From: Tranzscheliella williamsii
Lineage: Eukaryota; Basidiomycota; Ustilaginomycetes; Ustilaginales; Ustilaginaceae
Assembly: GCA_023212725.1 (NCBI GenBank)
Contig: JALBYF010000043.1
Coordinates: 96,579-160,578, forward strand
Direction: 5' to 3'
Length of the DNA stretch: 64,000 bases
How positions within the stretch are numbered: the stretch's first letter is position 1; every line of letters begins with the position of its first letter. The position numbers were made by a program, and so were the translations under genes. Below are positions 28,060 to 38,400 of this stretch, in pieces. Below the pieces are notes generated by a model. The model did no database searches, was not told the origin of the DNA, and saw nothing but the letters and a program-made list of their open reading frames with translations.

Positions 28060-29459
28060 ATGCTAAGGTCGCGACCGGCCCAACTTGTCCTTGCCAGCTT
28101 CCTGGTTCTGCTGAGCGCAGTCTTTCTGCGTCCAAGGCATTCCCCAGCTCCGCCACAGTCGTCGGCTTCGGCGGCTTCCATCGGTATCGATCTCGCGGGA
28201 CAGTTGGCTGATAGCTTCGGCGAGCACCCGGTCATGTCCCAGCGCAACCTCAGCGCCTCAGCGGCTAGCGGCAAGCCAAGGGTACTTCTCGTCAATGACG
28301 ATGGGCCGCCGTCCAAGGTGAGTAAGCAGAGGGCTGTATTTTGTCTGTGTCGCCCTCAAGACCGGTTTCTGACGCCTGTCGTCTCTCACAGCACTCGCCT
28401 CACGTCTTGGGGCTGTACGAAGCGCTCACCTCGCTAGGCTGGGATGTGACCGTGGTCCTGCCTTCTTTCCAAAAGTCGTGGGGGTCTATGCAGTTCTCGC
28501 TGCAGGGGCCGGTCAGCTATTGGTACTACTATCCGCTGAAGGACAACTTCGACGGGTCGCATCCAGGTACGGCAGAGTCGTGGTCGTCCACGCGGAGGCC
28601 GATCAACCGGGAACGCGGGGAGATGGCCGAGTGGATTCTGCTGGACGGCTCGCCGACGACGGCGTGCAATGCGGGCCTGTTTAATCAGAATGCCTTCTTT
28701 GGCGTCTCGCAGCAGGCGGAGGGGGGCGCAGCCTCCACCGAGACGCCATTTGATCTGGTGGTGTCTGGGCCCAACTTTGGGCGGAATACGGGTACGGCGT
28801 TTGCGCTGTCGTCAGGGACGCTGGGGGCAGCGATGGCGGCGTCGCTGGCGGGGGTGCGGAGCATTGCGCTCTCCTTTGGCCATTTTGTGAGCAACCCGCC
28901 GACGTCGGCGGAGCGCGCGCGCGCCACGGGCCCGGGGCTCACGCCAGCGCGGTTGCGCGAGCTGGCGACAACCGCCAACCAGCTCGCCGCTGCGCTCACG
29001 CAGAGGCTCTGGCAGAGCTGGCACACCGAACCAGAGGTGGGCTGCTACAGCGTCAACGTTCCGCTCAGCGAGACGCTGGTCCAGCCCCAAGTCGTCTGGA
29101 CGCGGATCTGGGAGAACCGCTACGGTCCGCTGTTCGCCGCCAATGCCGCGTCGCACTACACCTCCCCCCCAGCCCCGCTCCCACCCACGGCACCTCGCCC
29201 TGAACGCACGCTCCACTTTGCCCCCAACATGGCCTCTCTCCTCGGCCCCAAAATACTCCCTCCCGGCACCGACGTCTGGGCGATCCTCAACGGCTACATC
29301 AGCATCTCGCGCCTCCGCCCTAACTTTATGGAGGTCGACAAGGACGGCCGCGGCCTCGACCCGCCGCGCACCGGCAGCGCCACAGCCACGCCACCCGAGC
29401 TCACGCCGGCCCTTGATCTCGAGGACGGCCTCGAGGTGGGCCAACGCTGGCGTCTCTGA
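28060..29459 (+). CDS. SurE-like phosphatase/nucleotidase, secretory or membrane-anchored (two exons)
   Basis: Join 28060-28317 and 28392-29459, 441 aa. The 74-bp intron has donor GTGAGT, a CTGAC branch-like site and acceptor CACAG, in phase 0. The SurE metal site is visible: VLLVNDDGPPS (Asp80, Asp81) at the end of exon 1 and SGPNFGRNTG in exon 2. SurE proteins are metal-dependent acid phosphatases acting on nucleoside monophosphates and polyphosphate. A hydrophobic N-terminus (about residues 6-24, PAQLVLASFLVLLSAVFL) indicates entry into the secretory pathway, unlike cytosolic bacterial SurE. About 290 bp separate its ATG from that of the divergent ATPase C-terminal piece, so the two probably share a promoter region. 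Confidence 0.88.
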
Positions 29460-29536
29460 GTACCACACGCGCGACAAATGCAGATTCGCACTCAGTTGCA
29501 GTGTCTGGCTGGGTTGGTGGATTGATTGTGCTGTGT

Positions 29537-29907
29537 TTATACATCGGGCTTGTCGGGGCCGGACTGGGACGAATGGACGGGCTTGCCGCCCTCGTTGGCC
29601 TGGGGGTGGAGATGGGGCTTGTTGGCGGGGAGGTCAATGTCCTGCATGGAGTGAGAAGTGGGTTAGCGTGCAGCGCGATACAAGAGCTAGTGCCGGCGGC
29701 ACTTACATGCGCCTGCGTCTCCTGGCGGAGGACATCGCCGCCGCGGCCGCCCGTGTTGACATCGTCGCGGCCCGCCTCCGGGTTGGGCACAACGTTGACA
29801 GGCTCCTTGGGATCCGCCTTCATATTGCCTCCGCCCAGCGAGTAGTTGTTTGGCAACGTGCCAGCCACCTCCTGCTGCGGCCCGCTGGATTGGTTCAGAT
29901 TCGACAT
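29537..29907 (-). CDS. Small hydrophilic protein of unknown function (two exons)
   Basis: Join on the minus strand: 29907-29707 and 29641-29537, 101 aa. The 65-bp intron has GTAAGT and TGCAG ends, and both exons are in phase 0. The protein starts MSNLNQSSGPQQ, is rich in Asn, Gly, Pro, Asp and Gln, has no hydrophobic segment and ends GPDKPDV. It contains paired motifs such as YSLGGGNMKADP and VNTGGRGGDVL. The composition resembles stress-type hydrophilins, but I recognise no family. A TATA box sits about 60 bp before the ATG. The stop is only 77 bp from that of the convergent SurE-like gene. Confidence 0.7.
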
Positions 29908-30442
29908 GTTTGCTGGTTCGGTTCGGGTGTGGCTCTCTGGCATACGTTCCCGCAGCAGCAGGCTGCCTTATATACACCCTTCGCGCGGCCACCGCCCAGA
30001 GGCATACCCCCTGCAACAGCGCGCGATGAGTGATCCTCCACAATCCCGCGTAACAGCCCGCCATGCTGAAGGCTGCTTCTCAGCCATTTCCTCATTTCCA
30101 GCCCAGACGTAACATCCCGGACCGCCCTTGCGTCACAGAACGCCAGGCAACAGTCAGATTGATGCAAATTAACAAATACAACATGCACACTCACGCTCAA
30201 CTCCCAGCGCACACTCAAGTTCAATCTTATGCACTCTGGCAGAGTTGGAAGTGACGCAGCGCGCCGCCGTCAGCTTGCACAGTTACATCATGCGGCCGAG
30301 ACATGTTGCGCGTTGGTTCACTGCACATGCGACAATGAGCAATCCGTTCAGCAGATGCATTCAGTGCAAAAGTACATGGCGGTCGCGAGGTGATAGGCTG
30401 AAGTACATGGCGGTGGGCGAGGTGATGGGGCTCGTCGGGCTG
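29908..30442. other. Intergenic region
   Basis: 535 bp between two minus-strand genes. Apart from the TATA box at 29968-29974, nothing recognisable is present. Confidence 0.6.
29968..29974 (-). promoter_or_regulatory. TATA box of the small hydrophilic protein gene
   Basis: TATATAA on the minus strand, about 60 bp before the ATG at 29907. The close spacing supports this start. Confidence 0.55.
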
Positions 30443-31789
30443 CTAAGCATCACCCGGGACGGCCGAGAGGTCGGGTGTGCCCGGTGCCTGGGGCTTGGAG
30501 AAGCGGGTCTGAACAAAGGCCTTGAGGTAGGGCGTGTCGCCATCGAGGCGCTTCTCGTCGAAGGCCTTGTAGGCTTTGGGCAGATCCTCAAAGTCGAAGC
30601 GGTGTGTGAGGACGAGGGTGGGGTCAAAGATGTTGGTCTCGATATACTCGGGCATGATCTTGTCCATGTAGCGCTGCGTGGGCGCCTGGCCGTTGCCCTT
30701 GAGCATAATGCCCTTCTCCATAAGCGCGCCAATCATAAAGCCGTTGCAGAGGCCCAGATAGTCGGCCACAATGCTGATCCGGCCAAACTTGCGCACGGCG
30801 CGGATCGCCTCGTTGAGCGTCTCCGACGTGTCCGTCTCGAGCATCATGGTCCGCATCGCCTTGTGGATAAACGACTTGGCGTACCGGAAGCCGGCGGCGT
30901 CAAATGCCACGTCGACGCCGTTGGGCATCTTCTTGATCAGCTCTTCCACCACGCCGCTCGTCGCCGCCCCGTTCAGCAGGCCGCTCTTGCTCACTTGGTC
31001 AAAGTTGATCGTCTCAACGCCCAGCTTCTCCTTGGCCCAGTCCAGACGCGACTGGACGTTGTCAATTAGCACCACCCGCTCCGCCTTGAAAACCTTGACC
31101 AACCACTGCGCAATCAGCTGGCCGATCGGCCCAGCGCCCCAGATCGCCGCCGTCTCGCCTTCCTGGAAGTTGACATCCACAACGCTGTGGTACGCCGTCA
31201 CCGAGACATCCGTCAGCAGAATCGCCTTTTCGTCCGAGATCGAGTCGGGAATCTTGAAGCAGTTGACGTCGGCGAAGGGAATGCGGAAGTACTCGGCCTG
31301 TGTGCCGGCATACCCGCCTAGCAGGTGACTGTAGCCTACAACCGCTCCGATCTTTTGCCCGTAGAGCTTCTCCATGTTGGCGCTATCGTTGGTCTGATCG
31401 CACATCGAGTAGAGATCCATGTTACAAAACTTGCAGTCGCCGCAGCCGACCGAGAACGAGGCCAGCACGCGGTCGCCCTTCTTGAATTTGGTAACTTGGG
31501 GACCGACCTCTTCGACAATGCCAACGCCTTCATGGCCGAGGATGTCGCTCTTCTGCAGCTCGGGAATCTCGTTGTGGTAGAGGTGCAGATCACTTCCGCA
31601 GACCGTCGCACCCGTCACACGGATCACCACATCCTTGGGGTGACCGACCACGGGCCGGTCCACCGTCTTGATGCGCACGTCTTCTTTGCCGTGGAACGCA
31701 AGAGCGCGCATCTGCTCGCCATTGGTTTCGTAGCTGCCGTCCGTCTTGGTCGGCGCCTTGGTCTGCGAGGTATTGATATTAGATGACAT
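30443..31789 (-). CDS. Zinc-dependent alcohol dehydrogenase, glutathione-independent formaldehyde-dehydrogenase type
   Basis: Intronless, 448 aa, ATG at 31787-31789. A medium-chain dehydrogenase/reductase. Catalytic zinc ligands are seen in VCGSDLH (Cys64) and GHEGVG (His86, Glu87). The structural zinc site is GCGDCKFCNMDLYSMC (Cys116, 119, 122, 130). The NAD-binding turn is WGAGPIGQ, followed by the acidic residue of VVLIDN that favours NAD. The layout and length fit the formaldehyde-dehydrogenase-like clade with its long insert after the structural zinc. The first 26 residues are hydrophilic and not homologous. Expected role: cytosolic oxidation of short alcohols or aldehydes; the natural substrate is not readable. 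A strong TATA box lies about 80 bp upstream. Confidence 0.92.
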   Translation of the reverse strand: MSSNINTSQTKAPTKTDGSYETNGEQMRALAFHGKEDVRIKTVDRPVVGHPKDVVIRVTGATVCGSDLHLYHNEIPELQKSDILGHEGVGIVEEVGPQVTKFKKGDRVLASFSVGCGDCKFCNMDLYSMCDQTNDSANMEKLYGQKIGAVVGYSHLLGGYAGTQAEYFRIPFADVNCFKIPDSISDEKAILLTDVSVTAYHSVVDVNFQEGETAAIWGAGPIGQLIAQWLVKVFKAERVVLIDNVQSRLDWAKEKLGVETINFDQVSKSGLLNGAATSGVVEELIKKMPNGVDVAFDAAGFRYAKSFIHKAMRTMMLETDTSETLNEAIRAVRKFGRISIVADYLGLCNGFMIGALMEKGIMLKGNGQAPTQRYMDKIMPEYIETNIFDPTLVLTHRFDFEDLPKAYKAFDEKRLDGDTPYLKAFVQTRFSKPQAPGTPDLSAVPGDA

Positions 31790-32623
31790 AGTGGCAGGGT
31801 GACGTAGTAATTCAATGGAGAGGATCTAGCAGAGAGAAGCTGGATGATGTGAGCGCTGGATAGCACATACTTATATAAGTACCTGACAGGGTCACTGACT
31901 CGTACAGAGCAGTTGAGCGGGGTCAAGGCTCGACCCTGCTGCGGACGGAAACTCCACACAGAAGAGTGTCGCGTGTCAGCGAGCGGATGCTGATATCGTA
32001 ATCGCAGAAGCCCAGAGGGCACATGGAACGGCGGTGCATGGAAGCGGCAAGTGAGTCAGCGCGACGCGGATGGTGCGTGCGGCTCTCAGACGCTCGCTGT
32101 GGTTTGGCTCATCTAGGCGATGACGAGCCAAGGTGATATGTGAGCGACTTTGAATCGCCGTTTTTACGACGTCATTGACTCAATGGAGCGGGTGTGTGGC
32201 GTGCGTGTCCCCATCCTCCTTTTCGCCTTGAATTTTCACAATCTTTTAGAAATGCTTTTCTCCCAATTTGCCCATCGAAACACAAAAAACATATCCGATT
32301 CGCAGTCGTGCAAATAAGGCCTTCCGCTTTGCTGCCCCGGCCACGACGACAGAAGCATCACAGGCACCAGTGAGCCATTTCTGGTTGATTGTGTTGCACG
32401 GCTTTGTGTATTCATCTAGGCAATGATAGAATCGCTGAGATGGTCAAAAGGGCAGCTACAGGATTCCGTTCGGTATGCATATGCTACAACCCCGCCCAAA
32501 GTAGCGTATAGCAGTGCAGCGAGACAGCAATGATTTGAGTTCTGCGTCTGCTGGCGCACGCAGGCAAGGTGCTCGACCAGCAGAGAAATCCAATGCGGAT
32601 GCTCGGATGACTTGACTCGAGCT
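31790..32623. other. Intergenic region
   Basis: 834 bp between the dehydrogenase ATG and the stop of the TFIIB-like gene. It is more AT-rich than the genes (for example 32210-32300). No gene, RNA or repeat was recognised besides the TATA box. Confidence 0.6.
31871..31877 (-). promoter_or_regulatory. TATA box of the alcohol dehydrogenase gene
   Basis: TATATAA on the minus strand, about 80 bp before the ATG at 31789. Confidence 0.6.
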
Positions 32624-34786
32624 CTAACTGTCTGCGTCGCCGTCGCTGCTGCTGCTCCACTCGGATTCGTCTTCCTGTTCAGTCAGTGATATGGATGGTA
32701 CGGCGGGGTTCGTATCCAGCGCGGGCACTTCCTGTGGCAACGGCGCCGCGTCCGTGGATGCTTCGGCCGTGTAAAGCCTGCTACGCTTCGGCGTCTTGGC
32801 GCCGCGGGCAGCTTGTGTGCCGGCGGGGCCGAGGTCGCGCTCTCCCGCAGCCGTCTCGGCGGCAAGTGGTAAGGAGCCGCTACTTCTGCCATCAGCAGCG
32901 CCCGGATCCTCCGCGGTAGAAGCGGCCGCGGCATAGGACTGGAAGAACAGCTCGTCGTCGCGCTCCGAGCTGGCCTCTTCCCAGTCGCCCAAGGCCACCC
33001 GTGCTTGTTGGTAGGCGTTCCGCTCTTGCTCACTAACGCGCAAGAGCGAGCTGAGCTCGCTCGGAGAAAACAGCAGACGGTCCACATCGTCGTCGCTCAG
33101 AAGGTCGATAGGGTGACGGGCTCCGTTTGAAGAAGGCGAAGTTGCGACCTGCCGGGACACGGCCGCTTCTACCTTCTCGCGCAGGTGTGGCCACAGCTGC
33201 CATCCGTCTTGATCGTTCCGCTCCCGTTCGTGCGCTGCGACGGTGAAGAGCTCAAGCTCGTCGTACTCGAGATCCTCCATCGCTGCGTCGGGCGTGTCAG
33301 CCTGACTTGCCCCGGCTGCCAGGAGGTTGCTATCGCGCTCCTGACCCGGCGAGGCGGGAGAGTCCAAAGACGTGAAGTAGCGGTCAGGACCAGAGCGCCA
33401 GATCTGCAGCACCGCCCGACTGTTGGTAATAATCTCGAGGTGGGGTAGACGTAGCTTCCGTGAGCTGGATGCGTCCAGTCCAGCTGCCACGCCGCTGCTC
33501 AATGCTATTGAGCTGCTCCGCTTCCGTTTTCCCGCCTGCACAGACAGGCCGCGATTGCGGTGCCTGTCCAAGACAGGCCTCTCTTCCTTTGCCATGACCC
33601 AGGGCAGCCTTTGTGTCGCGCGGTCGAGCATCCGCATAATCTCATGGTATCTCTTCTGCGCTGCAGAGGATTTGGTAAGGTGAGGTTGGCTGTCCGGTTT
33701 TATCGACCGCTCCTTTGACATATCGTTGACCAGGTATATGCTTGGATCAAACGAAAGTGATTGATAGGCTGCAGAAAAGATTTGATCATATGGGGCAGAG
33801 CTCTTCAGGTGCGCTTCCAGAGCCACCACCACCATGGCATACGCAGCGAGCTCCGGGTCGACAATGCGCACCGGTCGTCTGGGCCACCAAAAGGCGCACA
33901 AGTCAAGCGCTGTAGACTCGACACGCTTTAACGGCGTGCCCGAGAGCACAAGGTCCACATGCGGAGCGGGCCTACCGTACAAGCGCTCAAGATCGCAGCG
34001 CAAAGGGCTCAAATAGCTAGCGACAGCGCTGCCGAGTGACTTGCCTCCATCCCTGCGAAGGTGGAAAAGGAAGAAGGCGAGAATGCCGCGGATATACGGG
34101 TCGGGATGGCGGATCTCGACGTCGCGAATGGTATGTCCGACGAGTTGCTTGAGTGTCAGAAAAGAGCGACGCACCTTGAGCGGCTCCAGCTCAGCTGCTT
34201 TTGCGACCGCTTTGAGGTCCACCTTGATGCCGTCTCTGCGAAGAACGGCGTAGCAGCACGCCGCGGCCAGTAACCGCGACAAGGAGCCCCATCGGATGGG
34301 CTGTATCTGGCCAAATTTCGACGCTCCAGCGACAGACTCAGAGAATAGGCCCTGTAGTGTTGCTTGAGCCGATTGCTGTTCCGAGACGCGCCACGAAGTA
34401 GACCGAGCAAGCTCGAAGAGGAAGCTGGCTCGCTCAGCATAACCAGAATGACCGAGTCTGTTCAGCGTGAGCCTTATTTGGACATCGACTTCGGGTTGGC
34501 GAAGGAACCTGAGCTTTTCTCTGTTTTCTTGGGTTGTAGCAAGCCTGCGTGTCCAAGAGATGTGCTTGAGTGGCACATTGGGATGGGAGTGGGCCCCATG
34601 CTGCGAAGCCGAGTAGTTGGGTACGCCAAGGCTGTAGGATAGATCGTAGAAATCGCGCGGCTCGTAAAACTCGAGCTCCTGCGTTACGATACCACAGTGA
34701 GCACAGACATGCTGTGATATCTCGGGAAGATACGAGATGGTGTGCTCGGAACTGCAAGCAGGACAGACAGTGGGGATGCTAGACAT
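32624..34786 (-). CDS. TFIIB-related factor (zinc ribbon plus cyclin-like domain)
   Basis: Intronless, 720 aa from the ATG at 34784-34786; the longer frame starts with TTG. The N-terminus has a TFIIB-type zinc ribbon, Cys8-x2-Cys11 and Cys28-x2-Cys31 (CPAC and CAHC). A helical segment LLAAACCYAVLRRDGIKVDLKAVA (about 185-215) resembles a TFIIB/Brf cyclin repeat. The C-terminal third is acidic and Ser-rich with no recognised Brf1 homology block. This domain order is shared by TFIIB, Brf1/Brf2 and Rrn7/TAF1B. The atypical ribbon and long unrelated C-terminus argue against TFIIB itself, so an Rrn7-like or Brf-like factor for RNA polymerase I or III is possible. It should act in the nucleus. The exact orthologue is unresolved. 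Confidence 0.75.
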   Translation of the reverse strand: MSSIPTVCPACSSEHTISYLPEISQHVCAHCGIVTQELEFYEPRDFYDLSYSLGVPNYSASQHGAHSHPNVPLKHISWTRRLATTQENREKLRFLRQPEVDVQIRLTLNRLGHSGYAERASFLFELARSTSWRVSEQQSAQATLQGLFSESVAGASKFGQIQPIRWGSLSRLLAAACCYAVLRRDGIKVDLKAVAKAAELEPLKVRRSFLTLKQLVGHTIRDVEIRHPDPYIRGILAFFLFHLRRDGGKSLGSAVASYLSPLRCDLERLYGRPAPHVDLVLSGTPLKRVESTALDLCAFWWPRRPVRIVDPELAAYAMVVVALEAHLKSSAPYDQIFSAAYQSLSFDPSIYLVNDMSKERSIKPDSQPHLTKSSAAQKRYHEIMRMLDRATQRLPWVMAKEERPVLDRHRNRGLSVQAGKRKRSSSIALSSGVAAGLDASSSRKLRLPHLEIITNSRAVLQIWRSGPDRYFTSLDSPASPGQERDSNLLAAGASQADTPDAAMEDLEYDELELFTVAAHERERNDQDGWQLWPHLREKVEAAVSRQVATSPSSNGARHPIDLLSDDDVDRLLFSPSELSSLLRVSEQERNAYQQARVALGDWEEASSERDDELFFQSYAAAASTAEDPGAADGRSSGSLPLAAETAAGERDLGPAGTQAARGAKTPKRSRLYTAEASTDAAPLPQEVPALDTNPAVPSISLTEQEDESEWSSSSDGDADS

Positions 34787-34867
34787 AGCGTCAGAATCCC
34801 GGGAACTCAAGCTGAGGCACCGCTCGGCACTAGCGGTAGGTGCGTGCGACGACGATTTGGTAGGTGG

Positions 34868-35344
34868 CTAGCTTGCCTTCAAGATCTCCGCCTGCATAAC
34901 CTGTTTAGAGCTCTGCAACCGCTTCCTCATGGTGCTGAGCCGTTGAAGTGCTACGATGGTGTTGATGGCATCAGGAAGAGGCTGACGAGTGGCAACTCAG
35001 TCAAGATCGGCCCCAGGGTTGAGAGGGCTAGGCCATGGATCGGGGTAGGCCAGTGTTAGATTACTAAACAGTATCCAGACACGACACGCTTTCTTCTGCA
35101 TTTCAGAAGATATCGACAAAGGGAGCGACGGCTCGCTATCATGGTGAGATTCCTCCTCCATCCGCATCCGCATTGATCGCCACTCCGGTAGCAGGAAGAG
35201 ATCACTCTCCATCCGACCAGGCCGGGCGTACGGGCTGACGCAGAGGACAAGAGCAGCTGCCGCTGGCATAGTGGGGCCGCTGCACGCATTTTCGGATTGA
35301 TCCCATTTCTCTTCTTCATCAGCCGCCTTGGGTCTCATCATCTT
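34868..35344 (-). CDS. Candidate small spliced gene, exon structure uncertain
   Basis: On the minus strand a last exon can be read at 34981-34868: after an acceptor-like GTCAG it encodes PLPDAINTIVALQRLSTMRK and further helical, Lys/Gln-rich residues to a TAG, with the codon bias of real genes here. Upstream, an ATG at 35342-35344 opens a frame (MMRPKAADEEEKW..., including LFLLPEWRSMRMRMEEE) open to about 35000. A canonical donor between the parts was not found, so the junction is open. No family is recognised. If real, it occupies the space between the TFIIB-like and Rsc9-like genes and encodes roughly 110-140 residues. Confidence 0.35.
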
Positions 35345-35419
35345 AGCGTCCTACGATCCCGACAGTAGTAGTGCCACTTCATCTGCCGTACCTCAGTATC
35401 CCGTACCGGCATCGTCACT

Positions 35420-38400
35420 ATGTCTTTCCAGCAGCCATCGTCGCCGGGCGTGTTTCACGACAACAACCTCAACCCGGTCCGCTCCATACCCAGTCAGCAT
35501 CTGCCCTATCCTCCTTCAGCGGCCGCTTCCCATCCTCATCTTGCCCATGCACAGCAGCCTCAGCTTCCTTCCCTAGGGAACCAGCCTTTCGCTTCATCGC
35601 AACTGGGTCACAGACCAATTCACCCACTCCCAACCCACGGTCGCCATCTGCCGCCAGCACAGCATCTCCTCTCCCGTTCCCAGCCCTTCTCCATGAAAGG
35701 CTCACCGGCTTCCACACCGGCTGTTCAGCAGCTACCACGTAATGCGCCTCGCGAGGACCCAAACTCTCGCAAGCGCTCCCGAAAGATTGTTGGCGATGGA
35801 TTTGAGGCTTCGTACCATCAGCCGGGCCCCAGCAATCGCCTCTTGCTGTCGCTCAAGTCGGGTCTTCCTGTGCAGATCGACTGGGCGCTCTCACGGCTGG
35901 CACAGCACTCGGCCGCTCATCGTGACATGTTGCTCGACACGGTACCTGGTCTGGCCGACGCTTTGCTCACCTACGTCCGCAGGCTCTGTTCCGCCATCCA
36001 CGGCCGACCGCCATCCGAATGGCAGACACAGTACTTTGAACAGCCGTCCGGGGTACCTGACGTCGGGATCGGTGCTCCCGGCGAAATGGGCTCCCAAGGT
36101 GCCTCGACATGGTTCCGTGGCCGCCAGCTTCCATCGACCAAGGCCCCAAAGTTTCTTTGCACTGCTTCTCCATCCATACCTTCCTCGCCTCAGCCAAGCA
36201 CTACCGCCCACGCAGGACGGATCGGCGCTCTGGTGATGGCCACTATCGATGGCGCGAGGAAGGCAGGTGACGTGGAAGAGATTCGCTTCGACCCTGCTCG
36301 TGACCGCTCGCATTCCGACCTGATGCGCAGAGCGCTAGAGTCGGCTCTGATCCTTCGCAACTTGTCTTTGACCACCTCCAACTTGAAGCATCTTGGCTCG
36401 ATGAAACGCATCTATGCGCTTATCTACGAAGTGCTGGATCTGCCTTCTGGCACCATCACTAGCCAAACGCATACATCGGCGGGACAAGTGCGCGACACTT
36501 TCGAAAACGAAGAGTGGCTAGAGCTAGAGGGGCTCCAGGAGCTTCGGCTGTATTTCCTCGACATCCTCGAAGGTCTCGCTGGCCGACTGCACCTCACACG
36601 ACGCGCTCTCTCTGCTTTCACCTCAAGCGGGCAACGCATACCAGTGTCCGACATGCAGCGTGATGGATTCGTGCCGAAGGACGACGAGCGTGCAGTATGG
36701 CAGCCTTCCAACGGTGCCAGGAACGGACTCACCGACGGCGGCGCAGACGAGCATCGTCCTAGCGACGGGATATTTGCGCACCTTGTCCAAATGGTGCTTC
36801 ACAGCGACGATCGCGCTTTTTTGCTCGGTTCGTTGCGCTGCCTAACCGCCATGGCGACCGTGGAGAAGAACGAGGGTGCGTTTGTCGAGCAAGAGTTGCC
36901 GGATGGCACACAAGCACTGGGGCTTTTGTCTCGCTGCGTCGAACTGCTGAGCCTAACACAAGACCAAGAACTGCTGGAAGCGGCACTGGATCTTCTATAC
37001 CAGATGATCTGCATCGGGAACAACGGACTCATGCTGACTGCGGCGTTGGCGCCCGCCCGCAGCCTTACGTCTCCGCGATCTGATCCGCTTGCGCCTGCTC
37101 TGCTGCACGCCACGTCCAAGGCATCTAACTCGGCAAGGGCATGCTCGAGGACTTTCGGTCTGGTGCGCTTCCTGACGCGCAATCTCCAGATCGGCAGAAC
37201 GGTCTGGGAGCGCGATCAGCCGCTCAAGGTGCACAAGGATTGGTCTTCCAAGGTACCGAGTCGCCAAGGCGAGGCTATGCGCAAGGAGAGGGAGTTGAAG
37301 ATCAAGCAAGCCGCAGAGACACCGGAGCAACGGGCGTTGAAGAAGCGATTGACACGCCTTGAGCGTCGGAGCCTCTCGGGACTGGTCGAGCCACAAAGAG
37401 GAATCGAGTGGATGAAGGTCCTCTTCCAAGCTAACCCCACGAAAGAGGTGACCCAGATGGAGTTCTGGACAGCCTACAAGGAGGAATTTGGCCAGCAAGA
37501 AGGCACTGCTTTGCAACCGGCAGCCGATCTCATCCGTGCCGTCTCGCAGGTGTTTCCCGGCGCGGCTGCCATGGTCATCCAAGGCGTCAATGGCAGCCCG
37601 AACCGGTTCATCATCCGCGGGATCGAGCTACGCGAGCGGAACCTTGTTGAGCCTTTTCAGTGCGGATGGAAGACGTGCCCATCTCCAGACACGGCTTCAG
37701 CAGCGGCCCAACGAAGTCACGCCGAAACTCATGTCCGCTTCGCTAAAGACGGAAACTGCCGCTGGCTGAGCTGTGATTATGACAGCAACACGGTTCCGGG
37801 CTTCCAGGAGCTAGACGGAACGGCGAAAACAAAGCTGCTGCTATTGCATGTGTTGACACATCTACAGAGTAGCGACCCGGCAACTCTGCCCGATTCGCTC
37901 GAGGCCGATCCATTTACCGCGGACTCGGTTAGAGAGGTGCTGCCCACGTCGGGAGCAGCGGCCGAGGCTGGCGTGCATCGTGTCTTCGAGAAAGCGGCGC
38001 TGCCAACCGGGGGTCGATACATCCGTGGCAAAAAAACATCGGATGGCGAAACAGTATCGTTCGAGTTGCAGAAACCGAAGCCGAGCCCAAGCAACTCGGG
38101 GCGCAAAGAAAGCGCCAAGGGCACGGCCAACGGACACACCGTGGAAGGCAAGACCTCCACCACGCCCAGGCCCGGCACGGTGGACAATCCGGGCCAGTTG
38201 ACGTTCGAGGTGGTGCGCACGCCTTCTGTCGGTGGCGAGGATGCGCCATCACCGCAGGGGCCTGCGTTTACCTCTTTGCTGATCCTGCGAATGCTCACAC
38301 GCAATGCCTCGATTCTTCTGCAGAAGGCAGGCGCGAGACGGGGATCGGCGGATGGCGAGGACGACGAGGGTGCGGCAGCGATACGTGGCGAGGGCGACGA

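Noticed and set aside
27149..28156. Using the full 335-codon frame as the start of the ATPase C-terminal piece
   Set aside because: The extra upstream 129 residues show no P5B homology, its first codon is close to the divergent SurE-like gene's coding region, and it overlaps exon 1 of that gene.
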